A DNA stretch of 64,000 nt, taken from assembly GCA_034440635.1 (NCBI GenBank), contig JAOTON010001669.1:2626501-2690500 (forward strand). Direction: 5' to 3'. The notes beneath the pieces were generated by a model, which worked only from the letters and a program-made list of their open reading frames with translations, was not told where the DNA came from and made no database searches. Source of the stretch: Lepas anatifera (lineage: Eukaryota > Arthropoda > Thecostraca > Lepadidae). Made by a program: the position numbers and the translations under genes. Positions 24,101-36,100 of the stretch are shown here, in pieces; positions within the stretch are counted from its first letter, which is position 1; each line of letters starts with the position of its first letter.

Positions 24101-27100
24101 CCGGTGAGCGGCCTCACCAGGGTACTTGACGGTCGGGTCCTTCACTTTGGCGACGGTGATGGGCAGGTAGCAGACGACGAAGGTGAGGAAGACGGCCAGT
24201 GAGATGCGGGTGACGCGCGCCTCGCTCCTGCGGCGGCGCTCCTCGCGCGACTTCTTCTGCTGCGACGTCTCGGTGTGGCCGGCACGCTCGCTGTGCCGGC
24301 GCATGCGGCGGTCCGACCTGCAGATGCCGCGTCTCTCGTCACGCGCGTGCAGAAAGTATGCTGGCTGTCACAAACTTACCGTGACGTGTGTCTGATCTGC
24401 CACACGGAGGCCAAGCAACATATTATGGTCATGGGCAGAGGCGCGTCCAGGGGGCCGGAATTAAAGAAATAGGTACATGCCTACTTCATTTACCTCGAAT
24501 TTTTACATTTTCAAATAGTTTTATAAATGCCAAGCGAAGCCAGGCCATACACAGTACTGCAACCTTTTTTTAGAACCAACCTTCTATCTCATGAATCAGC
24601 AAAAGATAGAAAGATGAGAAAGAAATGCTGGATCATAAACGTAATATTATGCTATGGGTACAGAGATACTGAAATTATCATACCATAGGAAGGTACAGCG
24701 TGGTCGAAAACCTTACTTAACTCCATGCAATTCAGGTGCCCTCAGTGTGTTGCTTATCAGGATTCACAGACTGGGTCAGCAGAATCTACGTTATCGTATT
24801 ATACGGTAATAGTGCCACATAATCAGTCAGATCATAGCATAGGCGGATCCAGGCGGGCAAATGGGCACGTGCCCCCATCGGTCCTCGGCGCCCCCTGAAA
24901 TGGTCTCAGCCCCCCCTGAAATGTCGCTTCCCAACCCCTCCCCCACTGGAGACCCCAGGATGCGAAAATCGGCGTCCACCGATAGGATTTTGCGCCCACC
25001 TGATAGGTTTTGCTGGTCAAAAGTGGCGCCCCCCTGGGAAGGTGCCCCCCCCCGATCGGAAATCATGTATCCGCCTATGGATCATAGTTCTAGGCCAATA
25101 CACATCGGGAGCTACTTACATCACTACGACTAGGAAGATGCCCAGGTAGCAGATTATTATGGCCACACAGGGGATGACGAAGCCCATGACGAAGAGCGGT
25201 ATCTTGGCCGACTTCCCGTCGACTTTGACAATGGTGCAGGTCAGCAGGCGCGAGTGGTACCCGAACCGTCCTGCCAAAACGCAGCCTGAAATTATGTCTT
25301 GTAAAGGCTTTACAGCGTCATTTTCGGATCGGTGTAATCCCGAGTATGAAAACACTGGTTAAACGGTTGGCTGAAACTTTCTAGCTAAACACCAAACAGT
25401 GCATTGTTAGCTGCGTTGTGCGCACGGGTGATGCAACTGACCCCATTTGCCAGCCAGCGTGGGGATGAGCATGCTGAAGCTGTAGATCCAGCCGAGGGCG
25501 ATCTGCACGGCCACCCAGCGCCACTGGTACAGGCGCTGGTACAGCTCAGTGAAGGCGATCATGACGAACCTGCCACCACACTCAGCTCGTGAAGGCGCTG
25601 CTCACCCCAGTGAGTGCCTCCTCCTGAACGGTTGATAGAGCCGTTCTGGGAGGCCTGGTACTGCTTCACGCCGTGGTGGTTCTTTTTGTAAATGAACAGG
25701 AAGCGCCAGACTGAAACGATACTCAAATAAATATGTGATTAAGGCAAAACAAACTTCCAGTTTTACACGCCCTAGGACAGCACCGACATGCGCAAAGGCT
25801 GCACACGTGCTGACGGACCCCTTCTTAAAAGTAAGACTTTTTGGCCCTTGTTGGGTACGGGTCACGATGTATTCGTCAATACAAAGCAGTGTAATTGAAT
25901 ACCGCTGTTGCTGTCCTCTAAATATAAGCATATAGGACAATAAACCTTGTAAGGTGAGAATATCAGAGGGAGGGGAATGAGTCGGTCTCCATGTTTGCCT
26001 TACCGTAACTGAAGTGTCGTTTCGACACGCCACTGAAGTGACCGATCCTGGCCACTTACCTGTTCACCGTGATCTGCAACAGATGCGTAGCCTCAGGGCA
26101 AAAACAAACGTATTCATTATTTTACGATCTCTCAAAGTGGAAAGTCATTGAAAACACAAAACTTATTTTCGGGGCCAACCCCACCTCCCGCTGAAATGTC
26201 AGTGCCCATAGTCAATGCATTGTTGGAGGGTGGTCCAAGGCAATGGCTGGGGAGGCTCGAACCCCGTTCTCCAAATGAAGCCCTGGGTCCGGCACTGATT
26301 GTGCACGTTGGCATGGTTGCCGTCGATTAATGTGTCTGTCAAACTGCCCGTCGTCCACCATGCAAATGGCTACCTCGGCAATACGCCACCACATTGATCA
26401 TCACAACGCTGGTTCAAGCGCATCGTTATTACAGCAGCTAAGCATCGCATCAGCGATGCTGCTGTGCGTTGTTACCATGGCGATTGAGAGCAGTGAGTTT
26501 CCGACGTTCCAGTAGCGCAGCAGGGGGAAAGAGTACACAGACGGCTCCGTCGCCGTGGATCCAGCCTCCGTGTGTGAAGCGGGATATCTCGAAAGGCAGC
26601 ACCAGCAGACAGAAGGAGAAGTCGGCCACACAGAGGCTGCAGACACCAGGGCAAGGGAACGCCGGGGCTGGGTCACTGGTGCAATCCTCTCTCAGTGAAG
26701 TGCTCCTTAGCGCAAAGTAGAATATTTTTCAAATGAATTGACGTAGATTCGTGGGAGATGTTGACAACGTACAATTTCACAATTGTGGGCAGACACGCTG
26801 CTGTACACCCGAATAAACCGCCGAGAGTTTCTGATCATCGGTAATTGATCCGAGCGAGCCAATGAGCTGTTTCATCTGTTCCCTTCACAATTTGTAGCCA
26901 GCACGAGGAAGTGATGAAAGAATGAGGCCAAAAGAAACAAGCTGGGAGCGTTCTTGGCGGGGATGGCGGCTGCCGCCTGGTGTGGGTTAGTTATGCCAAC
27001 CGAGGAATAACTCACAAAGCAGCCGAGCGGATGGCCTGCAAACATAGGTTGTAGTTAGGTTGTACCGGCGATGCGCCGAATGCGGCACCGGAACCAACTG

Positions 27101-30100
27101 GACATATGGCTGCAGCCCGGGTGCAGGTGGACTATTTTACAACTATTGACTTTGTGATCATGTTTGATCCGGGTTGAACACGCGCGCTGTGGAAAGTAGC
27201 CGTGCTGGTGGGCGCCTGGCGTCGACTTCCCTGGCGTTCTCGGGCCTCTGGGTCGGGGAACGCCGGGAGGACCATCGTTAGACGTCGGGCTTACCCCAGC
27301 GCCCCCGGGCCCCTCGGTCTGTGGTTGCGGGGTGGGCGCCGGAAGTGATGCCCCGGTGCACGGTGCCGGGCGCCTGCCAGCGAGGCTAACCAGTAAGCCG
27401 TAGCACACCCAGGGGGGGCAGCGGGCCCGGGCCTCCCAAACTCTTCGACCCCATAGTGTCGCTCCCTGACCATGCCTGGCGCCGCAGGCGCCCGACCTGG
27501 GTTTTGGTAATAATTGACCGCTGCAGGCGCCCTTCGAGGCCAGAAATGACCCTTGTCCTGGCTTTTAGTACCAGTTCTACTCTCACTTTGCCGCACTTGC
27601 CCATAGCGTGCCGCCGCTGCGTTGAAGTATTCACCCAATATGTGATTCAAGCCGCCCCTGTTCCGAAACTGCCGCCCCTCGACAGGGAAAGAAATCCGAC
27701 GCGTGACATGCCGCCCCCCCCCATCAGCCTGCTTCCCCCTTTCGTTAGCCAGGCCCTCCGAACGAAAATCCTGGGAGCGCACCTGTCTTAGTAATAGTAC
27801 AGACGCTTGGTTGTCAAATTATTATATCCGCCCAATGATGTTGACGATGACCATATTGTGAAAGACTCACTTCTACACGGAAAGCCTAGGGTACTACAGA
27901 CGGTACTTCTTAGAGCATACTAAGCTCATTTTTCGGAAAGAGCTATTATTAAAGGCATTATTTGAAAAGGAGTGATATTGACGCTATATGACGACACAAG
28001 TTGGCGCGGCCCTAAGTCAATGCATCGTAGGACATAGGATGAATGTGACTGATGCGTTAACTGTACCCTGATTAGTGATTAGACATGCTTGCTGTTTTAT
28101 TGTGGTAGACGTAGAGGAATCATACGCCGAACAAGGGCTCGAAAGCACAACCAGACTCGAGCAGCTTTATCACACTTAACCTGATTTGAAAAAAAGTTTG
28201 ATGGTTATATCTAAATGTGTGCCAGAGTATTCTTTTCAATTTTTACTCTTGACCTGTGCTCAATGATAGCTGCGGATACCTATTTTTATCATCCTGTGGT
28301 GCAAAATATAATAGAATGAAACACAATGCAATGATTCTATTGATGGATTTGATTCAAACACTATTTTCTCGAAATAGGTACCACGGCCATTTTTCAACAC
28401 TATCTTCATAAATTGGTTTAAAATTGGGTTCCAAAGTCTGTCACAGATTTTGTTAATCTCGTGGATAAATGTTTAAGTCATCTTTGGTTTCCCGCAACGA
28501 GACCTAACTGGAACCGTTCCTAGCTTGTCAGTGCCGCCGGAACAAAAACTTTTGAAGAGGGAGATCAGAATATGTGAAAGGAGGTTCATGAAGAGTGCCA
28601 TTGACCAAGTTCAATTACCAGAGAGTAAGGAGAAACCAGAAACTTTGTCCGTTTTGTGTCTTTCAACATGTTTCCAGTGTCTTTAGCCCCCCCCCCACTC
28701 ACTGTGGAAATGTTTCGAACTTTGTCCCTTCCATGCGAGTCAGGGACGGATCCAGGATTTTGCTATGGGGGGAGCGAAGCCACTGAGGGTGACCAGTCTA
28801 CCGTTTGGGGGTGGCCCTTGGTATTATGAAACGCGCTTTTGTGGCACTAATTTTGCTTGCTTTCGGTTCCGTTTAAAGCAGCGCTGGCTAAAAAGGCTCC
28901 CGAGACTGGTACAATTTCTCAAAGTATCTCTGTTCATACAAATACTAATGAAACAGGGCGTCTCTATCTGAACTACTCTTTTAAATAGAATTAGCGCACG
29001 GACGGCCTTTGGAGGTTTTGAAGACAAGTTTCTGACTTCAATTCGCCCTGTCTGTGGCGAGAAGATAGTGTTAAATCCATAATATTCCAATGAAGTCAAT
29101 TTTTTGGGGATTTACCCATTTGTGGGCAAGGACGCAAGCAAATTATGCAGGTGATCCCTGCCGAACTTAAAATGGTTTTCACACAGATGACGTAGGGATT
29201 GTTCATTTTAGTCTAGACACGCCCAGGGGCACTCCTTTTCTTTAGTGGCAAAGCGAAACACGCACCTCGGAAGATGAATAAATGATACCAGTCTTCACAG
29301 CATACAGAGTTATTGGTAAATTCGGAATATTCTTGAAATATTCTTGGAGGCTGGGTGGTCTAGTGGCTTCATTGCCCGTCTTCAGATCGGATAGTATGGC
29401 TTAACGTGGGTTCAATTCCCGCGACGGAAAACCGCCTTTCATGTCCGGCCTGACCCACTGGAGAGGATCCTTAAAGGGAATGTGGCACCTTCATAACGTG
29501 ATTTTAACTGAGATAGCCAAGTTGTAAAGCAAGTCGGAAAACCCGGTACTCCAATCATTTGTCTTGAAACTCGATATTTCCGTAGAAAAAAGCTAAAACC
29601 TACCTGCCACCAACCCCTCATCAACCCCTCGCCGGGCGGCCATTGTTGTGAGCTGCTGGTGTGACGACATATGCTGACGTCACGATGAGCATCAGCCAAT
29701 CGAAGCCCTCGAAGCGTTTCAAGTATGGTAGTGGTTGCCAGATCGTGACATCATCCACAGGCTGATATTTATTTCTTTTTCTATAGGAGTATTTTAAAAA
29801 TCAAAATATTGAGCTTATTGTACATTTTTCAGGGAAATCATGAGTGGTTTCATTATTTTCGGCTAAAATTACGCCTAATTGCACTAAATTCCAGGATTCG
29901 ACCAAGGTGTCACATTCCCTTTAAACACCCACGCCAAAACTATAATTGAGCAAGTATGCCTTTTGGGAGTGGCCCTAACTGAATGAAATAAAGCACATTA
30001 AGAATATTGGTCGAAGCGCCCAAAATATACTTCATGGAAACTGAGGTTTTATCAGCTAGACATGTTTCATCGTAGCATGTTCTCGTTGCAATAGACAACA

Positions 30101-33100
30101 CCACCACAAAGACAAAGACAAAGACTTTATTCAGAGTCATCCACAGTTAAAAGAACAGTTGTGGCTATTAGGACCCTACGTCAAGCTATTAATGGTTGGG
30201 GATATAGTTAGGCGACACACTTCATACAACACAAACCAGTTAAAATCGTACATTAAGAAATAATCACTTAAAATACTACATATCGCTATTCACCCAGCGC
30301 ACCACCACACACTCACATCGCCCTAAATCCGCTCCGCCAAGAGTTGGCGCTTGAGGGCGCGGCAGAAAATAGGCACTGGTAGCATTTTCAGGTCATTAGG
30401 CAGATCATTGTATAACAACGGACCCCGGGCTTTAAATCTGCGCTGTCCCATATTACTCCGCGAGCGCGGCACCCGAAAGTCTCCGTCCTGCCTCGTGCTG
30501 CGCTCTCGGGTAAGCCGGACCTCTTCGAATCCCAGAGCCAGCTCCTCTGGCTCCCGAAACACACCACCTTGTGCACAAGTACAAGTGTGTGATACCTCAC
30601 CAGCTCACCCGCCGACAGCCAGCCCAGGTCCTCTAACACATCCGATACGTGATCAAACTTTTTGCGACCAAAAATGACTTTTGCAGCATAGTTAATAATT
30701 TTTGGAGCCGAATGTTATTGGTTTGGGTCCCGTTACCGAATACGCTGATGCAGTATCGGACGCGGGAGATAACCAGGGAGCTGACTATCGGGGAGATGAC
30801 TCTGGGAGGCAAGCAATGTCTCAGATGTGAGAGACCACTCAAAATTCCGAAGCATTGACGCGTAAGAAGAGAAATGTGAGAGTCCCAGCTGAGGGTGCGG
30901 TCGAAGGTCAGGCCGAGGTTTTTAACGTTCATAGAAGGTACTAGGTCGTGGCCGCGGAATTTGACTGTAAAATTACCAATTTGTCGAATGTTGGGAGCGC
31001 TTCCTAGAAGAATGAGTTGTGTCTTGTCAGCGTTTACTTTTAATCCATTACCCCTAAACCAAACATCAAGGGAAGCCAAAGAATTTTCCATGCGTTGAAT
31101 GAGGGTCTGAAATAGTGACTTTTTACCGCTGATTAGTATTTGGGTGTCATCTGCATACTGGACCACGACCGCATCCTCAGCATACAGGCTCAGGTCGTTA
31201 GCAAAGATGCAGTAGAGCAATGGGCCGAGACAAGAACCTTGGAATACGCCCATGTTGTTAGGAAGACTAGAAGAAACTTTAGAAACACCCAGATTATCAG
31301 CTGGAAGGCTGACACTCTGGGTGTGGTGCCGAAAATATGCCGAAAACCAAGAAGTATCGATTGAATGAGCCTGGAGTTTTTCGAGTAGACGAGAGTGGTC
31401 AATCACATCAAAACATTTACTCAAATCGAGGAGACAGAGGAGGGACACCTCTCCACGATCGTTAGCAGAAAGGATGTGATCGGTGATGGATACCAGCGCG
31501 CTTTCACACGAGTGACGAGGGCGAAATCCGTGCTGACTGGAGGCAAGGAGGTGATTTTCGGAGAGGTAAGCATAGAGCTGCTGATGCACAGCACGCTCTA
31601 GGATTTTCGTGACGGTAGGGATGATGCTGATAGGACGGAAACTAGAGGGATCGGAGGAATCACCGGATTTGAAGATGGGATGCACTAGGGAGTGTTTCCA
31701 GGAGCCTGGGATTTCACAAGTAAGGATTGAGCTGTTGATCAAGTGGAGAAGTGCTGGGCCCTGGGACTCGAAGACCAGACGGATGATGCGCATACTTATA
31801 CCATCACTGGCACTGGAGTTGGAGGATCCCCTGCCGAAAACAATCGCTTGCAGCTCGTCCAGGGTGATGAGCCGGAGGGTAAAGGCGCAGGAGCCAACGC
31901 GCGGCAGCCGACACGCCACCGATGGAAGAAATCCCATAGCGGTGACCCCAGCTGCCACGCGCGGACCGACCCCGACGAAAAACCGGTTCAGCTCATCAGC
32001 TGTAGCATCTGGAATCACCCGGGCGCCACCCTTTTTGCCACCAATCACCCTATCCACACACCTCCACACGCCTCTGCTACCCTCCTCCCTCAACCGCCTC
32101 TGCACATCATCCCGCATGTCGCGTCGCATTGCCCCCTCACCTGGCGATTCAGGTCCGAACACTATGCGGCCCCTCTATTGATTCAGGTCACGATATCGGG
32201 CATATCGGGCATACCACATATCGGGCGGGCACACAACCACATATGGGGTGGACCTGGGTCTTGTAGGCCAGTCTGAGAGGCGACTGAGCAAAATATGGCA
32301 CCGATTGATATCGAAAGCATACACTGAATGAACTCGTGGCACCTCATCACTGAAATCTGAGGCCGGTCCATGTTGCAGTGGGGGGCCCTAGGGTTTGAAG
32401 GGCGGCCAGTCGTGAAAAAGGGGCAACCAACCACAAATTAGAGGACACCCGGACGTGAAAGACTACGGTATACGTAAAAGTGAGGCACTGCAAGGCTACA
32501 AAACAGCATAAAATGGTGGAATAATAACAATTATTCGGGTTTAACGACGCTCCAACTTCCAGGGTTATACGGCTTCACCAATTTTTATTCTGTTGGGAGG
32601 TATTTGGGGGGGGTCATATAAACTTATTCAGAGACTCTATCGGGACAAACACGGCACCCGTGATTCAGAATACATGTAAACTGTTCATTGAACCGAACCA
32701 CGCATCCTGTAACAATGGTGGAGGAGGGGCGCGCAAGAATGGACTAGAGGGCGGTTCAAAGTGGATGGGATTGATACATTTTGCATTGGACCGCTCCAGA
32801 GCTCAAAAGGGGCGGTCTAGTGTGAAATAGGGGCACCCAACTACAAAGCGGAGGGCAGCTGGAGGTGACTGAGGGCGGTTCACCTTGAAGTGGGGTGCCC
32901 TAAGGCTGCATAAGAATGGCCAGTGGTGGAGAAGTTGCGCGAAATTATGTCAAAGAGGGTGGCTTAAAGTGGATTAGGGCGGTCCATGCTGCAATGGGGC
33001 ACCCTATGACTGAAAAGGGGGAGGGGAAAACTCGTCAAAATGGGGTGCAAAACCACAAAGTTGAGGGCGGCCAGAGGCGAATGAGGGCAGTCCATGTTGA

Positions 33101-36100
33101 AGTGGGGCGCCCTGAAGCTGTAAAATAGCGGTGAAAGGTGGAGAAGGGGCACACAGTGAGCGGTCCACAGTGCAGCGGCCCGTCCAGGGGCTGAAAAAGG
33201 GTGGCGAATTGTTAAATAGGAGCCTCCAAATCACAAAATAGAGGCCGACCGGAGCTGAATAAGGGCAGTCCACCTTGAAGTGGGGAGTGTTAGGGCTGAA
33301 AAAGAGCGGCAAACAGTGGAGAAGGGGCGAACAATCATGCCAAATAGGAGGGGCGCGGTGGTGGAGTGGACAGCGTAGCTGGCTTCCACGCAGCCGACCC
33401 GGGTTCAAGGCCCGGCGGTTTCCCTGAACAAGGAGCAAACTGGCTCCCGAGCAACTTTTCCAACAGGAAAAGAGCTGGTGACACCATATGACCCTGGCAG
33501 TTGGTGCGTTGATAAGCCCCAGCAATTATAATTGTTACATGCCAAAGAGGGCGGCCAAATGAAGACGAGGCCGGTCCATGTTCTAGCGGGACGCCCCAGT
33601 AATGATAATAGTGGCCAACCGTAAAATATAGTCGCCCGACCACAAAGTAGAAAGCAGTCAAAAATCAATGAGGGCGGTCCATGTTCAGATGGGGCGTCCA
33701 ATGCCATGCCGGGGGCAGCTAATTAAAGATTAGGGACATTCCATGTCATTTATTCATCCTCATGGATTTTGTTTCTTCGCATTTTATTTACTTAGCGGAC
33801 AGACACATGTGCGACAGGCTTTCTACATTTTAGGACATAATCTTTAACACCTGACGTGTTAAAACTCCCACATATTTATATTATTTAATGTTGTAGGCGC
33901 CATATAACCTAGAGTAGGCGCCATATAACCTAGATGTCGGTGGACCCTAAGAACTCAACTCTGAGACAGGGGGCGCGGTAGTGGAGTGGTCAGCGTAGCT
34001 GGCTTCCACGCAGCCGACCCGGGTTCAAGGCCCGGCGGCTTCCCTGAACAGGGAGCAAGCTGGCTCCCGAGAAACCCTTCCAACAGGGAAAGAGTTGGCA
34101 ACGCCATATGACCCTGGCAGTTGGTGCGTCGATAAGCCCCAAAAATTATTATTATCAACTCTGAGACGATGATTATCGAAATTAGGGTCTGCTCATGGGG
34201 AAAAGATCAGATTCACTTGTATTTGTATGATTTTTTGTCAAACATTCACTGTTCGTACCCGAGTTGACGCCAATTTTGGGCGCCTCCAGCGCCCGAAATC
34301 GGCAGGGGGCGGCCTGTGGGTCATAAGTGGAGGGGGCTACCGCTCCCGTCGCCCCCTTGGATCCGTCTCTGATGTGAGCATCACTAATAGATTGAGTATG
34401 GATCAGCTGCCAGTCTAATCCGGCGAGGCCGCCGTCGCGTGCTGCACGGGATGATTGAATTTTGCCCTCGCTGACATGCTAATGTGACGATGTCGGGCCG
34501 GGCACGCGGAGACCGGTATGCCTGTGACGGAAACGATCTCGAAGGAGGTGGCAGATAGCTGGTTATGGAACTTGTTTGAGAATTGTTGGAGTAGATTGTC
34601 GGTCAAATCAAGGCAGATAATGCGTAACAGTCTGTGGCTCACAGTGTCATAGACTGTCATCTCTAGTTCGGCATCCAAACCAGGAAACTAGCAGTTAGAC
34701 CAGCGGACGCTGTTGGCCTGGCTTTGCAGATGATGGCACCAGCCTGAGTGTAACTGTTAGAATACGGGAATGGGACCTGACCTATTTCATTCAATTTTAA
34801 ATTTTAACCGACAATTTTCTAGTCGCAGCTACATTGTAAAAAAATAGAGAGTTTTATCGGTGGCATCACCCGACAATTCGACGAGTCAAAATTTGCACAG
34901 TTGCCGGAACTTCTTTTTCAAGCGGAATGACAATTAATTACTGCTGCCCCTCCACTATGTCAGGTGCCGGCGAATCTGCGTCAAAGCATTTACTGGGTAT
35001 AGCGCTTCAATTTTGAGGCCCCTCTCGTGCTTGGACTGAAAATAAATTCCCACTCACTCGTTACCCTTCAGGGTTCTCAAACTGGGTGGCATCCAGGCAT
35101 GATTAGAGCAATTACACCAGAAATTGGTGTTTGACCAGCCCTCAGGACGTGTTCGCAGCCTTCACGTCGGCCGGCACTTCTGAAGTAATTCATTCATACT
35201 GCTCCAAGTGGTCGATAACCCAATGTACACGTACAGTCCCCTGGATAGCGGCTGGATCGGCTATCTGATCGACTAGTATAGGCAGGCCCAGGATTTCCGA
35301 TCCAGGAGAGGGAAGCATCATCCTGATCAAGGGGCGCCACTTTTGGGCGGTAAAACGTATCAAGTGCGCGCCAGATCCTATCGCGGGGGCGCCGGCACTC
35401 GCATCCTGAGGGAGAAACGAGATTTACGGGGGTGCCACCCATCTTCCTGGGGGAGGGGCGTCGAGGGTCGATAGGAAAGGAAAGGTGCCCCCTTCCCTTC
35501 CCCCTGGATCCGCCTATGTCGGCTGGTAGTCAGTACCGGCGCCTGTATGGCGCGCTGGCGGCGTCGTACCTGACGATGAAGGCGGTGGTGGCTGTTCTGA
35601 CACGGGGGCAGCGCAGCAGAGCGGCGATGGTGATGGCGTTACCCACCAGGCCGGTGATCATAAACACCGCGATCAGAAACGCCGTCAGGGTCATCAGGGG
35701 TCTCGAGAACCTGCAACAGCGCCGCATCATTAATCCGCAATAACACGGCCGCATGAACACCAAACGGCACAGCTGAATGAGTTTGAAACAGCACGGCTGA
35801 GTGGGACTGATCAGCAGAGCCAAATAGACCTGAAACAGCACGGCTGAATGGGCCTCAACACGGCAGAATGAGTTTGAAACAGCACGGCTGAATGAGCCTC
35901 AACACGGCAGAATGAGTTTGAAAGAGCACGGCTGAATGAGTTTGAAACAGCACGGCTGAATGAGTTTGAAACAGCACGGCTGAATGAGCCTCAACACGGC
36001 AGAATGAGTTTGAAACAGCACGGCTGAATGAGTTTGAAACAGCATGGCTGAATGAGCCTCAACACGGCAGAATGAGTTTGAAACAGCACGGCTGAATGAG

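Larger units (their letters stand above)
30101..32175 (-). mobile_element. 5'-truncated CR1-clade LINE, in GPCR intron 2
   Basis: Contains a long reverse transcriptase frame (32162-30633), a frameshifted C-terminal region (30660-30320), a 3' untranslated part and a tail with AATAAA followed by three CTTTG-type hexamer repeats at about 30122-30103. The 5' end, including any endonuclease domain, is missing. Target duplications were not identified. Confidence 0.82.

Noticed and set aside
29347..29433. Candidate tRNA gene
   Set aside because: A and B boxes are present, but the cloverleaf does not close and the interval is wrong for a known isotype. Treated as a SINE head.
31609..32181. 190-codon plus-strand frame
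   Set aside because: Antisense shadow of the CR1 reverse transcriptase.
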